A stretch of DNA of 64,000 nt from Phaeobacter inhibens DSM 16374 (GCF_000473105.1 NZ_KI421498.1:930001-994000), one strand, 5' to 3'; counted from the first letter of the stretch, positions 44,975 through 55,932 are shown. Numbers and translations are program-made. The notes: generated by a model not told the origin, from the sequence alone.

Positions 44975-46198
44975 ATGACAAAAGATATACAGATCAGCAT
45001 GTCCAAAGCTGAGTTCATTGCCCTGATTGCGATGATGTTCGCAACTGTTGCATTTTCTATCGACGCCATGCTGCCTGCGCTGCCCGAAATTGGTCATACG
45101 CTTAGCTCCGATAACCCCAACCGTGCGCAGCTGGTCATTGCCACCTTTGCGCTTGGCATGGGGATTGGCACGTTTTTTACCGGGCCGCTCTCCGACGCCT
45201 TTGGCCGCCGAACCGTCATTTTTGCCGCTGCGGGTCTTTATATTGCGGCTGCGCTGGTAGCCTATGCCAGCTCTTCCATCGAAATGCTGCTCTTGAGCCG
45301 TGTGGTGATGGGGCTTGGTGCCGCCGGTCCGCGCGTCGTAGCGCTGGCAGTTGTGCGCGACCTCTATTCTGGTCGTGAAATGGCCCGGATGATGTCCATC
45401 GCCATGCTGATCTTCACCCTCGTGCCGGCCATTGCCCCGATGATGGGTGCGGGCATTATTCTGCTGACCAGCTGGCGGGCGATCTTTCTGGCGTTTGCGC
45501 TGTTTGCCGTCGTTATCGTTCTCTGGATGGGGCTGCGCTTGCCTGAACCGCTGCCGGTCGAGAACCGCCGGCCGTTTCGTCTGCCGAACCTTCAAGCAGC
45601 TCTGATCGAGATGCTGCGGCATCCTACGGTGCGGCTGTCTATGATGGTGCAATGCTTCTGTCTTGCGATGCTGTTTTGCATGATCACACTGGTTCAGCCC
45701 ATCTACGATGTGGTCTTTGATCGCGCGGACAGTTTCCCGTTCTGGTTTGGCTTCATAGCCGTCATGTCGGGCAGCAGCAGCCTAATCAACGCATCGCTTG
45801 TGGTTCGGCTTGGCATGCGGCGCATGGTGACCTGGGCGCTGGCCGGGCAGATCATCTTCTCCGCGCTGATGCTGGGCCTGGAGGTGCTGCCGCTGTCCGG
45901 TGATCTTATGTTTGCGCTGTTTGTAGCCTGGCAGACCAGTGTGTTTTTCATGGCCGGCCTCACACTTGGCAACCTCAACGCCATGGCGATGGAGCCGATG
46001 GGCCATATCGCAGGCATGGCCGCATCCATCGTGGGCGGTGTGTCCACCGTGTTTGCCGCCGCTGCCGCTGCGACGGTGGGGCTGCTGTTTGATGGCTCCA
46101 TTGCGCCACTCACTGGTGCGATCCTGCTGATGGTGATCGCAGGCTACGCCATCATGTTGCATATGGCACGGGTGGAAAACCGGGTGGCGGCGGAATAG
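44975..46198 (+). CDS. MFS multidrug efflux transporter, Bcr/CflA type
   Basis: 407 residues, twelve membrane helices. It has the DHA1 motif A GPLSDAFGRRTV near residue 67 and SIDAMLPALPEIG near the first helix, as in Bcr/CflA drug exporters. Motif C-like GPRVVALAVVRDLYSGREMARMMS follows helix 4. The start at 44975 is chosen: upstream residues to 44852 are in frame but would precede the first helix with unrelated sequence. A bidirectional terminator follows. Confidence 0.88.
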   Translation: MTKDIQISMSKAEFIALIAMMFATVAFSIDAMLPALPEIGHTLSSDNPNRAQLVIATFALGMGIGTFFTGPLSDAFGRRTVIFAAAGLYIAAALVAYASSSIEMLLLSRVVMGLGAAGPRVVALAVVRDLYSGREMARMMSIAMLIFTLVPAIAPMMGAGIILLTSWRAIFLAFALFAVVIVLWMGLRLPEPLPVENRRPFRLPNLQAALIEMLRHPTVRLSMMVQCFCLAMLFCMITLVQPIYDVVFDRADSFPFWFGFIAVMSGSSSLINASLVVRLGMRRMVTWALAGQIIFSALMLGLEVLPLSGDLMFALFVAWQTSVFFMAGLTLGNLNAMAMEPMGHIAGMAASIVGGVSTVFAAAAAATVGLLFDGSIAPLTGAILLMVIAGYAIMLHMARVENRVAAE

Positions 46199-46225
46199 AC
46201 GCCACATCATAGCACGATACAAAAC

Positions 46226-46257
46226 AAAGCCCCTCCAGACAGCTGGAGGGGCTTTTT
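46226..46257. terminator. bidirectional intrinsic terminator (MFS / mfd)
   Basis: 13-bp stem AAAGCCCCTCCAG / CTGGAGGGGCTTT with loop ACAG; extra T on one side and A on the other. It serves two convergent genes. Confidence 0.95.
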
Positions 46258-46278
46258 CATATCCGACCTTTGGGTCAT

Positions 46279-49200
46279 TCAGCCGGATTTTGCCTTCGCC
46301 TTAGCCTTCTTCTTTTCGGCGACAACCTTCTCAGCCAGATCACGCGCGATGGCAAAGGCGCCTTTGATCTTGTCGCTGTCCTTCTTCCAGTCCCGGCGCA
46401 CGACAATCTTGTTGTCCTTCACCTTGGCCAGACCGTCCTGCGCCTGAATGAACTCCACCAAGCCCTGAGGCGAGGCGAATTTATCATTGTGGAACTGGAT
46501 CGTTGCCCCCTTCGGCCCACCGTCCAACTTGGCAATCCCGGCGCGTTTGCACATCGCCTTGATCCGCACAACCAGCATCAGCGTGTTGACATCTTTTGGC
46601 AGTGCCCCGAAACGGTCGATCAGCTCCGCGGCAAAACCTTCCAACTCCACCTTGGTGCTCAGATCCGAGAGCCGACGATAGAGGCCGAGACGCACATCAA
46701 GATCCGGCACGTAGTTCTCCGGGATCAATACTGGTACGCCAAGGTTGATCTGTGGCGCCCATTGGTCATCGCTGCCGGACAGGCCTTCCAGCTCGCCGGA
46801 TTTGATCTTGGCAATCGCCTCCTCCAGCATGGACTGATAAAGCTCATAGCCCACGTCACGCATCTGCCCGGACTGTTCTTCGCCCAGGAGATTGCCCGCC
46901 CCGCGAATATCCAGATCCTGTGATGCCAGCGAGAAACCAGCCCCCAGCGTATCCAGCGAGCCCAGCACGCGCAGGCGTTTTTCCGCCCCGGGCGTCAGCC
47001 GCACACGGGGTTTGGTGGTGAGATAGGCATAGGCACGTGTCTTGGACCGACCCACACGCCCCCGGATCTGATAGAGCTGCGCCAGACCGAACATATCCGC
47101 GCGATGGACCACCATTGTGTTCGCCGTGGGAATATCCAGCCCGGACTCCACGATGGTTGTGGCCAGCAGAACGTCGAATTTGCCATCGTAAAAGGCATTC
47201 ATGCGATCATCCAGATCGCCGGCCGCCAATTGACCATGGGCCACGACATAAGACAGCTCCGGCAGCTGCTCCTGCAAAAAGGCTTCGACATCGGGGAGAT
47301 CGGTGATGCGTGGCACCACATAGAAACTCTGCCCGCCGCGATAATGCTCCCGCAGCAGGGCCTCACGGATGGTGACCGCATCAAACTCGCTCACATAGGT
47401 GCGAATGGCCAGACGATCCACCGGCGGCGTGCCGATGATGGACAGATCGCGCACGCCAGTCAGGCTCAGTTGCAGGGTTCGCGGGATTGGCGTTGCGGTC
47501 AACGTCAGCACGTGAATATCGCTGCGCATCTGCTTGAGCCGTTCCTTATGAGCGACCCCAAAATGCTGTTCCTCGTCGATAATCAGCAGGCCGAGGTTTT
47601 GAAAGCGCACGGATTTTGCCAGCAAGGCATGGGTCCCGACGACAATATCAATCGTCCCTTTGGCCATACCTTCGCGGGTTTTGGCAGCTTCCTTTGCTGT
47701 AACAAAGCGCGACAACTGCCTGACTTCCAAAGGAAACCCGCGAAACCGCTGAGCAAAGGCCGCCGCATGCTGCCGCGCCAGCAACGTCGTGGGTGCAACA
47801 ATCGCCACCTGTACACCTGACATGGCTGCGATAAAGGCCGCGCGCATCGCAACCTCTGTCTTGCCAAAGCCGACGTCGCCGCAAATCAGCCGGTCCATGG
47901 GCGACCCGGACTGCAGATCCTCCATCACCTCGCTGATCGCGCGCAACTGGTCGTCAGTTTCCTGATAGGGGAAGCGCGCTGAGAATTCTTCCCAGGCATG
48001 CGGCGGCGGGTCCATCATCGGCGCCTTGCGCAACGCCCGCTCGGCGGCCACCCGGATCAAGCGATCCGCCATCTCCCGGATACGCTCCTTCAGCTTGGCC
48101 TTTTTGGCCTGCCAGGCACCGCCGCCCAATCGATCCAGAAGGCCCTCGTCATGGCCGTATTTGGACAGCAGTTCGATGTTCTCAACCGGCAGGTACAGCT
48201 TTGAGTGTTCTGCATATTCCAGCAGGATACATTCATGCGCCGCACCTGCGGCTGTAACCACTTCCAGACCCTTGTAGCGGCCAATCCCGTGGTCCACATG
48301 CACCACCAGATCGCCAGGGCTGAGGGATTGTGTCTCGGTCAGGAAGTTCTCGGCCTTACGCCGCTTCTTGGGCGCGCGGATCAACCGATCCCCCAGGACA
48401 TCCTGTTCGGAAATCACCGTCAGATCATCGGTCTCGAACCCGTGTTCCAGCGCCCAGACCGCCAGATGCAGACCGGATTTTCCAATCCGCGTGCCGTCGT
48501 TGATCGCGATGACCTCCGCCAGGCCTTCGTCCTCAATCAGACCGGTCAAACGCTCCCGCGCGCCCTCAGAATAGGAGGCGACCACAACCGGCCCTACCTG
48601 CATCCGCGCTTTAATGTGATCAGCCAGTGACTTGAAAAGGCTGACACTTTCCAACTGTCGCTCAGGAGAGAAATTGCGGCCGATTCTACCGCCCGCATCT
48701 ATCACGCCCGGTCCGCTGGCCTGTGGCAGCGGATGGAACTGGATAACCCGGTGATCGCCAATCGCGGCCTCCCAGGCATCATCATCCAGATACAGCAGCC
48801 CCGGCGGCACCGGTTTGTAAACCGTGTCCATCCGCCCCTTCTGCGCCATAGCGATCTTCCGGGTCTCATACTGGTCCACGATGCTGTCCCAGCGCGCCAA
48901 CCGGGCAGGCGTTACCTGATCGTCCAGCGTCACCGTGGCCTGCGGCAGGTAGTCAAACAGGGTCTCCAGCCGCTCATGGAAAAACGGCAACCAGTGTTCG
49001 ATCCCCTGATATTTACGCCCTGCAGACACCGCCTCGTAAAGCGGATCATCCGTGCCCGCCGCGCCAAACTCAATCCGGTAGTTCTGCCGAAACCGGGTCA
49101 CGGCGGCCTCATCCAGGATCACCTCGGAAACGGGCGCCAGTTCAACCACGCTCAGCTTCTCGGTGGTCCGCTGCGTCGCCGGATCAAACCGCCGCGCCCC

Positions 49201-49746
49201 ATCCAACACATCGCCAAAAAGATCCAGCCGCACCGGGCCGCTCTGTCCCGGCGGATAGATATCGATAATCCCGCCCCGCACCGCAAAATCCCCGGGCTCC
49301 ATCACCGTCGGGCTCTTGGTGAATCCCATCCGCGTGAGATACCCGCGCAAGGCCTCCTCGTCGATGCGCCGGTCCACCTCCGCAACAAAGGCCGCATCTT
49401 TCAGAACCTGACGTGCCGGGACACGCTGCGTGGCGGCATTCAGCGTGGTCAGCAGCACAAACTGCCCCGGCATCTGATGCACCAGCGCTGCCAGTGTCGC
49501 CATCCGCGCGGCGGCGATATCGGCATTTGGTGACACCCGGTCATAGGGCAGGCAATCCCAGCCCGGAAAACTGATCACAGGCATATCCGGCGCAAAGAAA
49601 GCAAGTGCCGCCCGCGTCGCCTCCATCCGCTTGTCATCCCGCGCGACATGCACCACCGGCGCATCGCTGCTGGCGGCTTCCTTCAGGATCAGCCGCGCAT
49701 CAAAGCCCTCTGGTGCGCCGCCTGCGGTGATTGCCCGTTGCGCCAT
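46279..49746 (-). CDS. mfd: transcription-repair coupling factor Mfd
   Basis: Removes stalled RNA polymerase at DNA lesions and recruits UvrA. 1155 residues. The N-terminal UvrB-like module has [15 protein letters not shown]. The CarD-like RNA polymerase-interacting domain has [18 protein letters not shown]. The translocase domain has Walker [29 protein letters not shown] and QIRGRVGRS. The C-terminal TRCF domain reads [23 protein letters not shown] Lys/Ala-rich tail ends the protein. It follows the SufBCD-associated gene by 34 bases, so it may be co-transcribed. Confidence 0.98.
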   Translation of the reverse strand: MAQRAITAGGAPEGFDARLILKEAASSDAPVVHVARDDKRMEATRAALAFFAPDMPVISFPGWDCLPYDRVSPNADIAAARMATLAALVHQMPGQFVLLTTLNAATQRVPARQVLKDAAFVAEVDRRIDEEALRGYLTRMGFTKSPTVMEPGDFAVRGGIIDIYPPGQSGPVRLDLFGDVLDGARRFDPATQRTTEKLSVVELAPVSEVILDEAAVTRFRQNYRIEFGAAGTDDPLYEAVSAGRKYQGIEHWLPFFHERLETLFDYLPQATVTLDDQVTPARLARWDSIVDQYETRKIAMAQKGRMDTVYKPVPPGLLYLDDDAWEAAIGDHRVIQFHPLPQASGPGVIDAGGRIGRNFSPERQLESVSLFKSLADHIKARMQVGPVVVASYSEGARERLTGLIEDEGLAEVIAINDGTRIGKSGLHLAVWALEHGFETDDLTVISEQDVLGDRLIRAPKKRRKAENFLTETQSLSPGDLVVHVDHGIGRYKGLEVVTAAGAAHECILLEYAEHSKLYLPVENIELLSKYGHDEGLLDRLGGGAWQAKKAKLKERIREMADRLIRVAAERALRKAPMMDPPPHAWEEFSARFPYQETDDQLRAISEVMEDLQSGSPMDRLICGDVGFGKTEVAMRAAFIAAMSGVQVAIVAPTTLLARQHAAAFAQRFRGFPLEVRQLSRFVTAKEAAKTREGMAKGTIDIVVGTHALLAKSVRFQNLGLLIIDEEQHFGVAHKERLKQMRSDIHVLTLTATPIPRTLQLSLTGVRDLSIIGTPPVDRLAIRTYVSEFDAVTIREALLREHYRGGQSFYVVPRITDLPDVEAFLQEQLPELSYVVAHGQLAAGDLDDRMNAFYDGKFDVLLATTIVESGLDIPTANTMVVHRADMFGLAQLYQIRGRVGRSKTRAYAYLTTKPRVRLTPGAEKRLRVLGSLDTLGAGFSLASQDLDIRGAGNLLGEEQSGQMRDVGYELYQSMLEEAIAKIKSGELEGLSGSDDQWAPQINLGVPVLIPENYVPDLDVRLGLYRRLSDLSTKVELEGFAAELIDRFGALPKDVNTLMLVVRIKAMCKRAGIAKLDGGPKGATIQFHNDKFASPQGLVEFIQAQDGLAKVKDNKIVVRRDWKKDSDKIKGAFAIARDLAEKVVAEKKKAKAKAKSG

Positions 49747-49780
49747 CTCTGTCTCTCTTTCGTCATCTGCCCGCAGGCAA

Positions 49781-50305
49781 TTAGCCGAGGAACCCGATCT
49801 GCAGGTTCTGATACATGCCCCAGAGCGCGGTCACAAAGATCGCGACCATGCCGACCAGCTGAATGAACAACCGGGTAATGGTCAATTGGCGGGCCAGGGT
49901 TTCCCCCGCCAGTCCCTCGCGATTGATGCGGCGCGCCGAGCTCCAGTTAATTAGGCCAACGATCGCCATAGGAAAGGCCAGAAGAAATACCGCCTGAGCA
50001 AATTCTACCCCATAGTAAAACCCCAGCATCCCCAGCATCGCCAGCACAAAGCAGGTCATCCCCAGAACCCAATGGCCTGACACCTCGGTGATATACATCA
50101 TCCGGTTCACATTGACGCGGGTGATGGCCTCCAGATCCAGTGCGGCCTGCCCGCCTTGCTTGCGGGCGCGGTAGACCATGTCAAACGGCACCCCCATCAC
50201 CCAATGGCTGGCGGAGGACCAGACCACGGCCAGCGCGATCCAGTACCACAGGTTGGAAAAGGACCGCAGATCAATCAGCTCGGTCAAGGTATGAAACAGA
50301 TCCAC
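49781..50305 (-). CDS. membrane protein annotated in roseobacters as SufBCD-associated component
   Basis: 174 residues from a GTG start at 50305, which follows AGAAGGG; longer frames run into the hemB upstream gap. Four predicted membrane helices are seen: LWYWIALAVVWSSASHWVMG, HWVLGMTCFVLAMLGMLGFYYG, VFLLAFPMAIVGLINW and LFIQLVGMVAIFVTALWGMY. The homologous family in roseobacters carries the label 'component of SufBCD complex', but no suf gene lies here and the role is not demonstrated. It precedes mfd and is divergent from hemB. Confidence 0.75.
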   Translation of the reverse strand: MDLFHTLTELIDLRSFSNLWYWIALAVVWSSASHWVMGVPFDMVYRARKQGGQAALDLEAITRVNVNRMMYITEVSGHWVLGMTCFVLAMLGMLGFYYGVEFAQAVFLLAFPMAIVGLINWSSARRINREGLAGETLARQLTITRLFIQLVGMVAIFVTALWGMYQNLQIGFLG

Positions 50306-50506
50306 TACGCGGCCCTTCTCTCGTCCAGTCTTTGCGCCCCTATATCCCCCGCGGCGCGCGCCGGCACAAGGGGTGGCCCCATCCGGCCAGAGGATGGGGG
50401 GGCATGGCGCGGCGAATCTGTCACTTGTCGCCGCCGCCATTCCATGTCACGCAAAGGGGAAACCGCGACCGGTTCCCGGATCGCATCCCTGATCTGCGAG
50501 GACCCG

Positions 50507-51505
50507 ATGAAGCCGACCGTCGCCCCTTTTCCAGCTGCCCGCCCCCGCCGTTTGCGCAGCGCCCCTGCCCTGCGCAATCTGGTGCGCGAGACCACGTTGA
50601 CCAGCGACGATCTGATCTGGCCAGTGTTTGTGCGGGATGGCGAAGCGATTGAGGAGCCAATCCCCTCCATGCCCGGCGTCACTCGGCGCAGTATCGACAA
50701 AGTGGTAGAAGCCGCGATTGAGGCTCAGGCGCTTGGCATCCCGGCGATCTGTCTGTTTCCCTATACCGATCCCGCACTCAAAACCGAGGATTGCGCCGAG
50801 GCCTGGAGCCCAGACAATCTGGTCAACCGCGCCATCCGCGCCATCAAATCTGCCGCGCCGGATTTAGCGGTGATGACCGATGTGGCGCTGGATCCCTATA
50901 ACATCAACGGTCACGACGGCTATGTGGTGGACGGCGAGATCGTCAATGACGAGACCGTCGAGGCGCTGGTCAAAATGACCGTGGCCCAAGCCGATGCAGG
51001 TGCGGATATCATCGGTCCCTCCGATATGATGGATGGCCGGATCGGAGCCATGCGACGCGCGCTGGAGGCCGCAGGCCACCGCAATGTCACCATCCTTTCC
51101 TACGCCGCCAAATATGCCTCCGCTTACTATGGTCCGTTCCGCGACGCGGTTGGCGCCTCCGGCGCGCTGAAGGGCGACAAGAAAACCTATCAAATGGACC
51201 CCGGCAACACCGATGAGGCCCTGCGCATGATCGAACGCGATCTGAGCGAAGGCGCCGATATGGTGATGATCAAACCCGGTCTTGCCTATCTCGACATCTG
51301 CCAGCGGGTGAAATCCACTTTCGGCGCGCCGACCTTCGCCTATCAGGTCTCCGGCGAGTATGCGATGATCGAGGCCGCGGCCCAGAATGGCTGGATCGAT
51401 GGCGAGCGTATCATGATGGAGAGCCTGATGGCCTTCAAACGCGCAGGCTGTGATGGGGTGTTGACCTATTATGCACCAGCAGCCGCACGACTGCTGAATG
51501 GCTAG
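50507..51505 (+). CDS. hemB: porphobilinogen synthase (delta-aminolevulinate dehydratase)
   Basis: Condenses two 5-aminolevulinate molecules to porphobilinogen in heme and bacteriochlorophyll synthesis. 332 residues from 50507, GAGGA upstream. Schiff-base lysines lie in SYAAKYASAYYGPFRDA and VMIKPGLAYLD. The metal region reads MTDVALDPYNINGHDG, so the zinc-binding cysteines are replaced by Ala/Asp. This puts it in the Mg-dependent class. Divergent from the SufBCD-associated gene. Confidence 0.97.
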   Translation: MKPTVAPFPAARPRRLRSAPALRNLVRETTLTSDDLIWPVFVRDGEAIEEPIPSMPGVTRRSIDKVVEAAIEAQALGIPAICLFPYTDPALKTEDCAEAWSPDNLVNRAIRAIKSAAPDLAVMTDVALDPYNINGHDGYVVDGEIVNDETVEALVKMTVAQADAGADIIGPSDMMDGRIGAMRRALEAAGHRNVTILSYAAKYASAYYGPFRDAVGASGALKGDKKTYQMDPGNTDEALRMIERDLSEGADMVMIKPGLAYLDICQRVKSTFGAPTFAYQVSGEYAMIEAAAQNGWIDGERIMMESLMAFKRAGCDGVLTYYAPAAARLLNG

Positions 51506-51716
51506 GCAACAAGGGCGGCATCACCGAACCCGTGGCGCGACAGATCACGCGAAATTGCCGGCAGGAAGCCGCTGATTGCGCCTGTCTCAGTGATGACAGG
51601 CGGCAGCTTTCCGCGTATACCTTGCCGCAGAGCCAGAAAACTGGCCGCAATTGAACAGTGACAGGCCGAGACGACAGCCCCGCGCGGCCCCGGCCCCAGA
51701 TAACAGGCAACTCAAG
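51506..51716. other. gap hemB to SYLF gene (211 bp)
   Basis: Holds one hairpin, GCCTGTC/GACAGGC (51580-51601), about 75 bases after hemB, without a T-run. No clear promoter for the next gene was seen. Confidence 0.35.
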
Positions 51717-52292
51717 ATGAGCAGTTCTAATTCTTCCCGTTTGACCCGGCGTGGCTTTGCGCTTGGCGCCTTGGCTGGCGCTGGTGTCACCGCCGCATGT
51801 GGCAATGGTATCGGAAACAGCAACGCCTCCACCATCGACGCCCGCGTCGATGCAACCCTTAGCCAGATGTACAGCCAGTACCCCGGCGCCGTCACTCTCG
51901 CAGAGAAATCAACCGGCATGCTGGTAATGCCGCTGGTGACGGAAGCCGGCTTCTTTGTTGGCGGTGCCTTTGGTCGTGGCGCCCTGCGCATTGATGGTGT
52001 GACGGTTGACTACTATTCCACGGTGAAGGGCAATGCGGGCCTGCAGATCGGCGCCCAGCAATACGCCCATGTGCTGTTCTTCATGACCCAGGATGCGCTC
52101 TCGAACTTCCGCCGTTCCTCCGGCTGGGCCGCAGGCGCCGATCTGGAGTATGTGATCCGCGACGAGGGCGACTCGCTGGCCGCCGACACCAATACGCTGA
52201 ACAGCCCGGTTCTTGCCGCAGTCTTCGGTCAGGCAGGCCTGCGCTTGGGGGCCACGCTGGAAGGCACCAAATACACCCGGATCATCCCCTGA
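51717..52292 (+). CDS. SYLF-domain (Ysc84-like) lipoprotein
   Basis: 191 residues. The N-terminus has a Tat-like TRRGFALG motif, then a hydrophobic stretch ending in GVTAAC, a lipobox-like Cys at about residue 29. The rest is an SYLF domain, a lipid-binding fold: TLAEKSTGMLVMPLVTEAGFFVGGAFGRG, SGWAAGADLEYVIRDEGDS. Likely attached to the membrane outside the cytoplasm. The function of bacterial SYLF proteins is unsettled. The start at 51717 is taken because the signal begins there. Confidence 0.82.
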   Translation: MSSSNSSRLTRRGFALGALAGAGVTAACGNGIGNSNASTIDARVDATLSQMYSQYPGAVTLAEKSTGMLVMPLVTEAGFFVGGAFGRGALRIDGVTVDYYSTVKGNAGLQIGAQQYAHVLFFMTQDALSNFRRSSGWAAGADLEYVIRDEGDSLAADTNTLNSPVLAAVFGQAGLRLGATLEGTKYTRIIP

Positions 52293-52326
52293 TCCGGCCC
52301 GGCTGCGTGCCGTAATATCCGACTTA

Positions 52327-52357
52327 TCTTCTGGCTGAAAATATCCCCGCCGGAGGC
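52327..52357. repeat. short intergenic element related to that at 36108
   Basis: CTTCTGGCTGAAAATATCCC followed by CGCCGGAGG resembles the AAAATACTCCGGGGG core of the element at 36108. I recall such sequences as frequent in roseobacter intergenic regions. It abuts the terminator hairpin. Confidence 0.4.
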
Positions 52358-52386
52358 ATGGCCTTTCCTTCAGGAAAGGCCATTTT
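52358..52386 (+). terminator. intrinsic terminator of SYLF gene
   Basis: 11-bp stem ATGGCCTTTCC / GGAAAGGCCAT with loop TTCA, then TTT. Lies between convergent genes. Confidence 0.85.
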
Positions 52387-52394
52387 CATATCGC

Positions 52395-53267
52395 TCATTC
52401 AAACGCCTTCAGTCGTTTGAACAGGCTTGAGGTATCCCAGCGCCCGCCGCCCAGTTTCTGCACGTCTTTGTAGAACTGATCGACCAGGGCGGTCACCGGC
52501 AGGCTGGCCCCGGTCTCCTCCGCCGCATCAAGGCAGATACCCAGATCCTTGCGCATCCAGTCAACCGCGAACCCGTGATCAAAATGGTCATCCAGCATGG
52601 TCTCATGCCGGTTGGCCATCTGCCAGCTGCCTGCGGCCCCTTGGCTGATCACCTCGACAACTGCGCGACCATCCAGCCCAGCCTTTTCAGCAAAATGCAG
52701 CGCTTCGCTCAACCCTTGCACCAGTCCCGCAATCGCGATTTGGTTGCACATCTTGGTCATCTGACCGGCGCCACTGTCGCCGATCCGGCGACAGATCCGG
52801 GCGTAAGACCCAATAACAGGCTCGGCTTTGTCATAGGCCACCTGATCGCCACCACACATAACTGAGAGCACACCGTTCTCTGCCCCGGCCTGACCGCCCG
52901 AAATCGGCGCATCAACAAAGGACAGCCCCAGATCCGCAGCCGCCGCGTTCAGCTCGCGGGTCACTTTTGCCGAAACCGTTGTATGATCTACAAAAATCGC
53001 GCCCGCGCCCATACCACCAAATGCACCGGTATCGCCGAGGCACACGCTGCGCAAATCATCGTCATTGCCGACGCAGGCCATCACGAACTCCGCACCCGCT
53101 GCCGCCTCTCGCGGTGTCGCAGCCGCCGTGCCGCCATGCTCTTTTGCCCAGGCTTCCGCCTTCGCTGCGGTACGGTTGTAGACTGTCACCTCGTGACCGG
53201 TGGCCGCCAGATGACCCGCCATCGGATAGCCCATCACTCCCAAACCCAAGAATGCAACCTTCGCCAT
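52395..53267 (-). CDS. beta-hydroxyacid dehydrogenase (3-hydroxyisobutyrate / tartronate semialdehyde reductase family)
   Basis: 290 residues. Rossmann loop FLGLGVMGYPMAGHL, active-site loop DAPISGGQAGAENG, and catalytic Lys in GAGQMTKMCNQIAIAG. These fix the family; the substrate could be 3-hydroxyisobutyrate, tartronate semialdehyde or a similar acid. The neighbours (an acylase, divergent) give no clue. Usual length. Confidence 0.9.
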   Translation of the reverse strand: MAKVAFLGLGVMGYPMAGHLAATGHEVTVYNRTAAKAEAWAKEHGGTAAATPREAAAGAEFVMACVGNDDDLRSVCLGDTGAFGGMGAGAIFVDHTTVSAKVTRELNAAAADLGLSFVDAPISGGQAGAENGVLSVMCGGDQVAYDKAEPVIGSYARICRRIGDSGAGQMTKMCNQIAIAGLVQGLSEALHFAEKAGLDGRAVVEVISQGAAGSWQMANRHETMLDDHFDHGFAVDWMRKDLGICLDAAEETGASLPVTALVDQFYKDVQKLGGGRWDTSSLFKRLKAFE

Positions 53268-53403
53268 CTGCTTTCCCCCTGATGCGTCTTGTCCTATGTT
53301 GGCGCCACCCTAGCAGCCGCGCCGCCCGGTGCAATCTGCGAGGGCGAGAAACTGCGCCGTAACCGGGCCAATAACGTCAAAAACCTGAGGAAACGCACCA
53401 CCG

Positions 53404-55893
53404 ATGGGACTTCTCTTTCGCTGGCTCCTGCGCCTTGCCGCCGCTTTGATTCTGCTTCTAGTGATGGGACTGGGCTTGGTCTATTTCCTCGCGGCGCAAT
53501 CGCTGCCGGATTACAACAAGGAGATCACCTTGCCCGGCCTCTTGGCGCCAGTGGAGATCGTGCGTGACAATGCCAATGTGCCGCATATCTTCGGCAGCTA
53601 TGGCGCCAGCGACGAGGATGTCTATTTCGGTCTCGGCTATGCCCATGCGCAGGATCGCCTGTGGCAGATGACCACCCTGCGCCGCACCGCCATGGGCCGC
53701 CTATCGGAAATCTTCGGCAACCGCACGGTGCAGGTGGATACGCTGATTCGCCGCCTCGATATCTACCGTCTGGCGCAGCAATCCGTCGCCGCCCAGACAC
53801 CCGAAACGATGACCGCGCTGCGTGCCTATTCCGCCGGTGTTAATGCCCGCCTGCAGGAAATCAACGAGGATGCATTGGGGCGCGGTGCGCCGGAGATGTT
53901 CCTCTTTAACGTCCCAATGGCGCCATGGCAGCCCGCCGACAGCATTGCGGTTATGAAGTTGATGGGACTGAAACTTTCCGGACATATGCAGGAAGAAATC
54001 CTGCGCGCCCGCACCTCTCTGGCGTTGCCCGATCCCGAACGGTTGAAGGACATTCTGCCGGATGCGCCGGGCAACGGTGTTGCCGCGCTGCCCGAATATG
54101 CGGCGCTGTTTCCGGACCTCCCACGACATGCCAGTGCCAGCACAGACATCAGCCAGACCTTGCCCTTTATGCCGATTGCGCCGCGCGGGCTGGCCGGTGC
54201 GTCCAATGCCTGGGCCGCCGCCCCCAGCCGGTCTGCGGCGGGTGGCACGCTGCTGGCCAATGATCCCCATCTGGAGCTGACCGCCCCCGGCGTGTGGTAT
54301 CTGGCGCGTCTGGAACTGGGCACAGGCGGTGTCATCGGCGCTACGATTCCCGGTATCCCCGCAGTCATCTCAGGCCGCTCGGACCTGCTGGGCTGGGGCG
54401 TGACCTCCTCTTATATGGATGATCAGGATCTGTTCATTGAACAGTTGAACCCCGACAATGCCGAGGAATACAAGACCGCCGATGGCTTTAAGCGCTTCAC
54501 CAGCCGCCCCTCTATCATCAATATCAAAGATGAAACCCCGGTTACCCTGACCCTGCGCTGGACCGACAATGGCCCGGTTCTGCCACGGTCGCTGTTTAAT
54601 CTCGCCGCGATCACCCCGCCCGGCCATGTTGTCAGCCTTGGCTGGACGGGCCTCAGCGGTGAGGATACCTCGATAAGCGCCGCACTTGAGCTGATGCGCG
54701 CGAACTCCGTCGCGCAGGCGATTGAGATCAGCGAAGGCTATATCGCTCCGTCGCAGAACCTGACCCTTGCCGACAGGACCACCGTTGCGCTGAAAACCGT
54801 TGGGGCCATCCCGCAGCGTGACGCCCGCCATCAAAGCCAGGGCCGGATGCCCAGCCAGGGCTGGCGCCGCGAAAACCAATGGCAGGGCCGCGCGCCTTAT
54901 GCGGCAAACCCTGAGTTCGTCTCCCCCATTGGTGGCATCCTCGGCAACACCAACAACAAGCTGCTTCAGCGCCCGTTCCCCAACCACGTCTCTTACACCT
55001 GGGGCGATACCCAGCGCATCAATCGCTGGAAGAAGCTGATGCAAGATCGTCAGGTCCACACCCGTGACAGCTTCATCGAGGCACAGCTTGACACCGTGTC
55101 CTATACCGCCCGCACCATGTTGCCGCTGATTGGCGCCGATCTGTGGTTCACCGGCGAAGCCGCGCCCGAAGGCACCCGTGAGCGTCAGCGCCAGATCGCA
55201 CTGACGCTGCTATCGGAGTGGAACGGCGAAATGAACGAACATCTGCCAGAGCCGCTGATCTATGCCGCCTGGGTGCGGGCTTTGCAAAAACGTCTGATTA
55301 CAGACGACCTTGGGCCGCTGGCCGCGGAGTTTACGCAAGTGGACCCGCTGTTCCTCGAGCGGGTGTTCCGCGATGTGGAGGGGGCATCGGTCTGGTGCGA
55401 TATCCGCCAAAGCGCCCCCACTGAAACCTGTAGTGAGCTGGCTCGTCTGGCGCTGGACGATGCATTGATCTGGATCGAAGAGACCTATGGTAACGCATTG
55501 GAATCGCTGCGGTGGGGCGATGCGCATCAGGCAACCCAAAACCATGAGGTACTGGGAGATGTGCCGCTGCTACGGGTCTTTGTGAACATCCGCCAATCCA
55601 CTAGCGGTGGCGACAATACGTTGCAACGGGGGCGCACCTCCGGTGCGGGAGAGCACCCGTTCCGCAATGTGCATGCCGCAGGCTATCGCGGGGTATACGA
55701 TTTTGCCGATCCCGATAGCTCGGTCTTCATCATTGCCACCGGTCAATCCGGGCATTTTCTGTCACGCTATTATGACGACATGTCCCAACTCTGGCGGCGC
55801 GGCGAATACATCCCAATGTCACTGGATGAGGATCTGGCCCGCGCGGCCTCCGTTGGTGTCACCCGTCTGGTCCCGGCCACTGCCATCGAATAA
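53404..55893 (+). CDS. penicillin acylase-family (Ntn-hydrolase) protein
   Basis: 829 residues. An N-terminal membrane anchor or signal (residues 5-31, LLRLAAALILLLVMGLGLVYFLA) is followed by the alpha chain from about 45 (VRDNANVPHIFG). The autocleavage site lies before Ser267 in LAGASNAWA, giving the N-terminal nucleophile of the beta chain. LANDPHLELTAPGVWY and SYMDDQDLFIEQLNP continue the family pattern. Homologues include penicillin G acylases and acyl-homoserine lactone acylases. Which substrate applies cannot be told. Confidence 0.93.
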   Translation: MGLLFRWLLRLAAALILLLVMGLGLVYFLAAQSLPDYNKEITLPGLLAPVEIVRDNANVPHIFGSYGASDEDVYFGLGYAHAQDRLWQMTTLRRTAMGRLSEIFGNRTVQVDTLIRRLDIYRLAQQSVAAQTPETMTALRAYSAGVNARLQEINEDALGRGAPEMFLFNVPMAPWQPADSIAVMKLMGLKLSGHMQEEILRARTSLALPDPERLKDILPDAPGNGVAALPEYAALFPDLPRHASASTDISQTLPFMPIAPRGLAGASNAWAAAPSRSAAGGTLLANDPHLELTAPGVWYLARLELGTGGVIGATIPGIPAVISGRSDLLGWGVTSSYMDDQDLFIEQLNPDNAEEYKTADGFKRFTSRPSIINIKDETPVTLTLRWTDNGPVLPRSLFNLAAITPPGHVVSLGWTGLSGEDTSISAALELMRANSVAQAIEISEGYIAPSQNLTLADRTTVALKTVGAIPQRDARHQSQGRMPSQGWRRENQWQGRAPYAANPEFVSPIGGILGNTNNKLLQRPFPNHVSYTWGDTQRINRWKKLMQDRQVHTRDSFIEAQLDTVSYTARTMLPLIGADLWFTGEAAPEGTRERQRQIALTLLSEWNGEMNEHLPEPLIYAAWVRALQKRLITDDLGPLAAEFTQVDPLFLERVFRDVEGASVWCDIRQSAPTETCSELARLALDDALIWIEETYGNALESLRWGDAHQATQNHEVLGDVPLLRVFVNIRQSTSGGDNTLQRGRTSGAGEHPFRNVHAAGYRGVYDFADPDSSVFIIATGQSGHFLSRYYDDMSQLWRRGEYIPMSLDEDLARAASVGVTRLVPATAIE

Positions 55894-55932
55894 CCGCAGC
55901 AGGCGCCACGCGTTAATCGACTGCAGTAAAAC

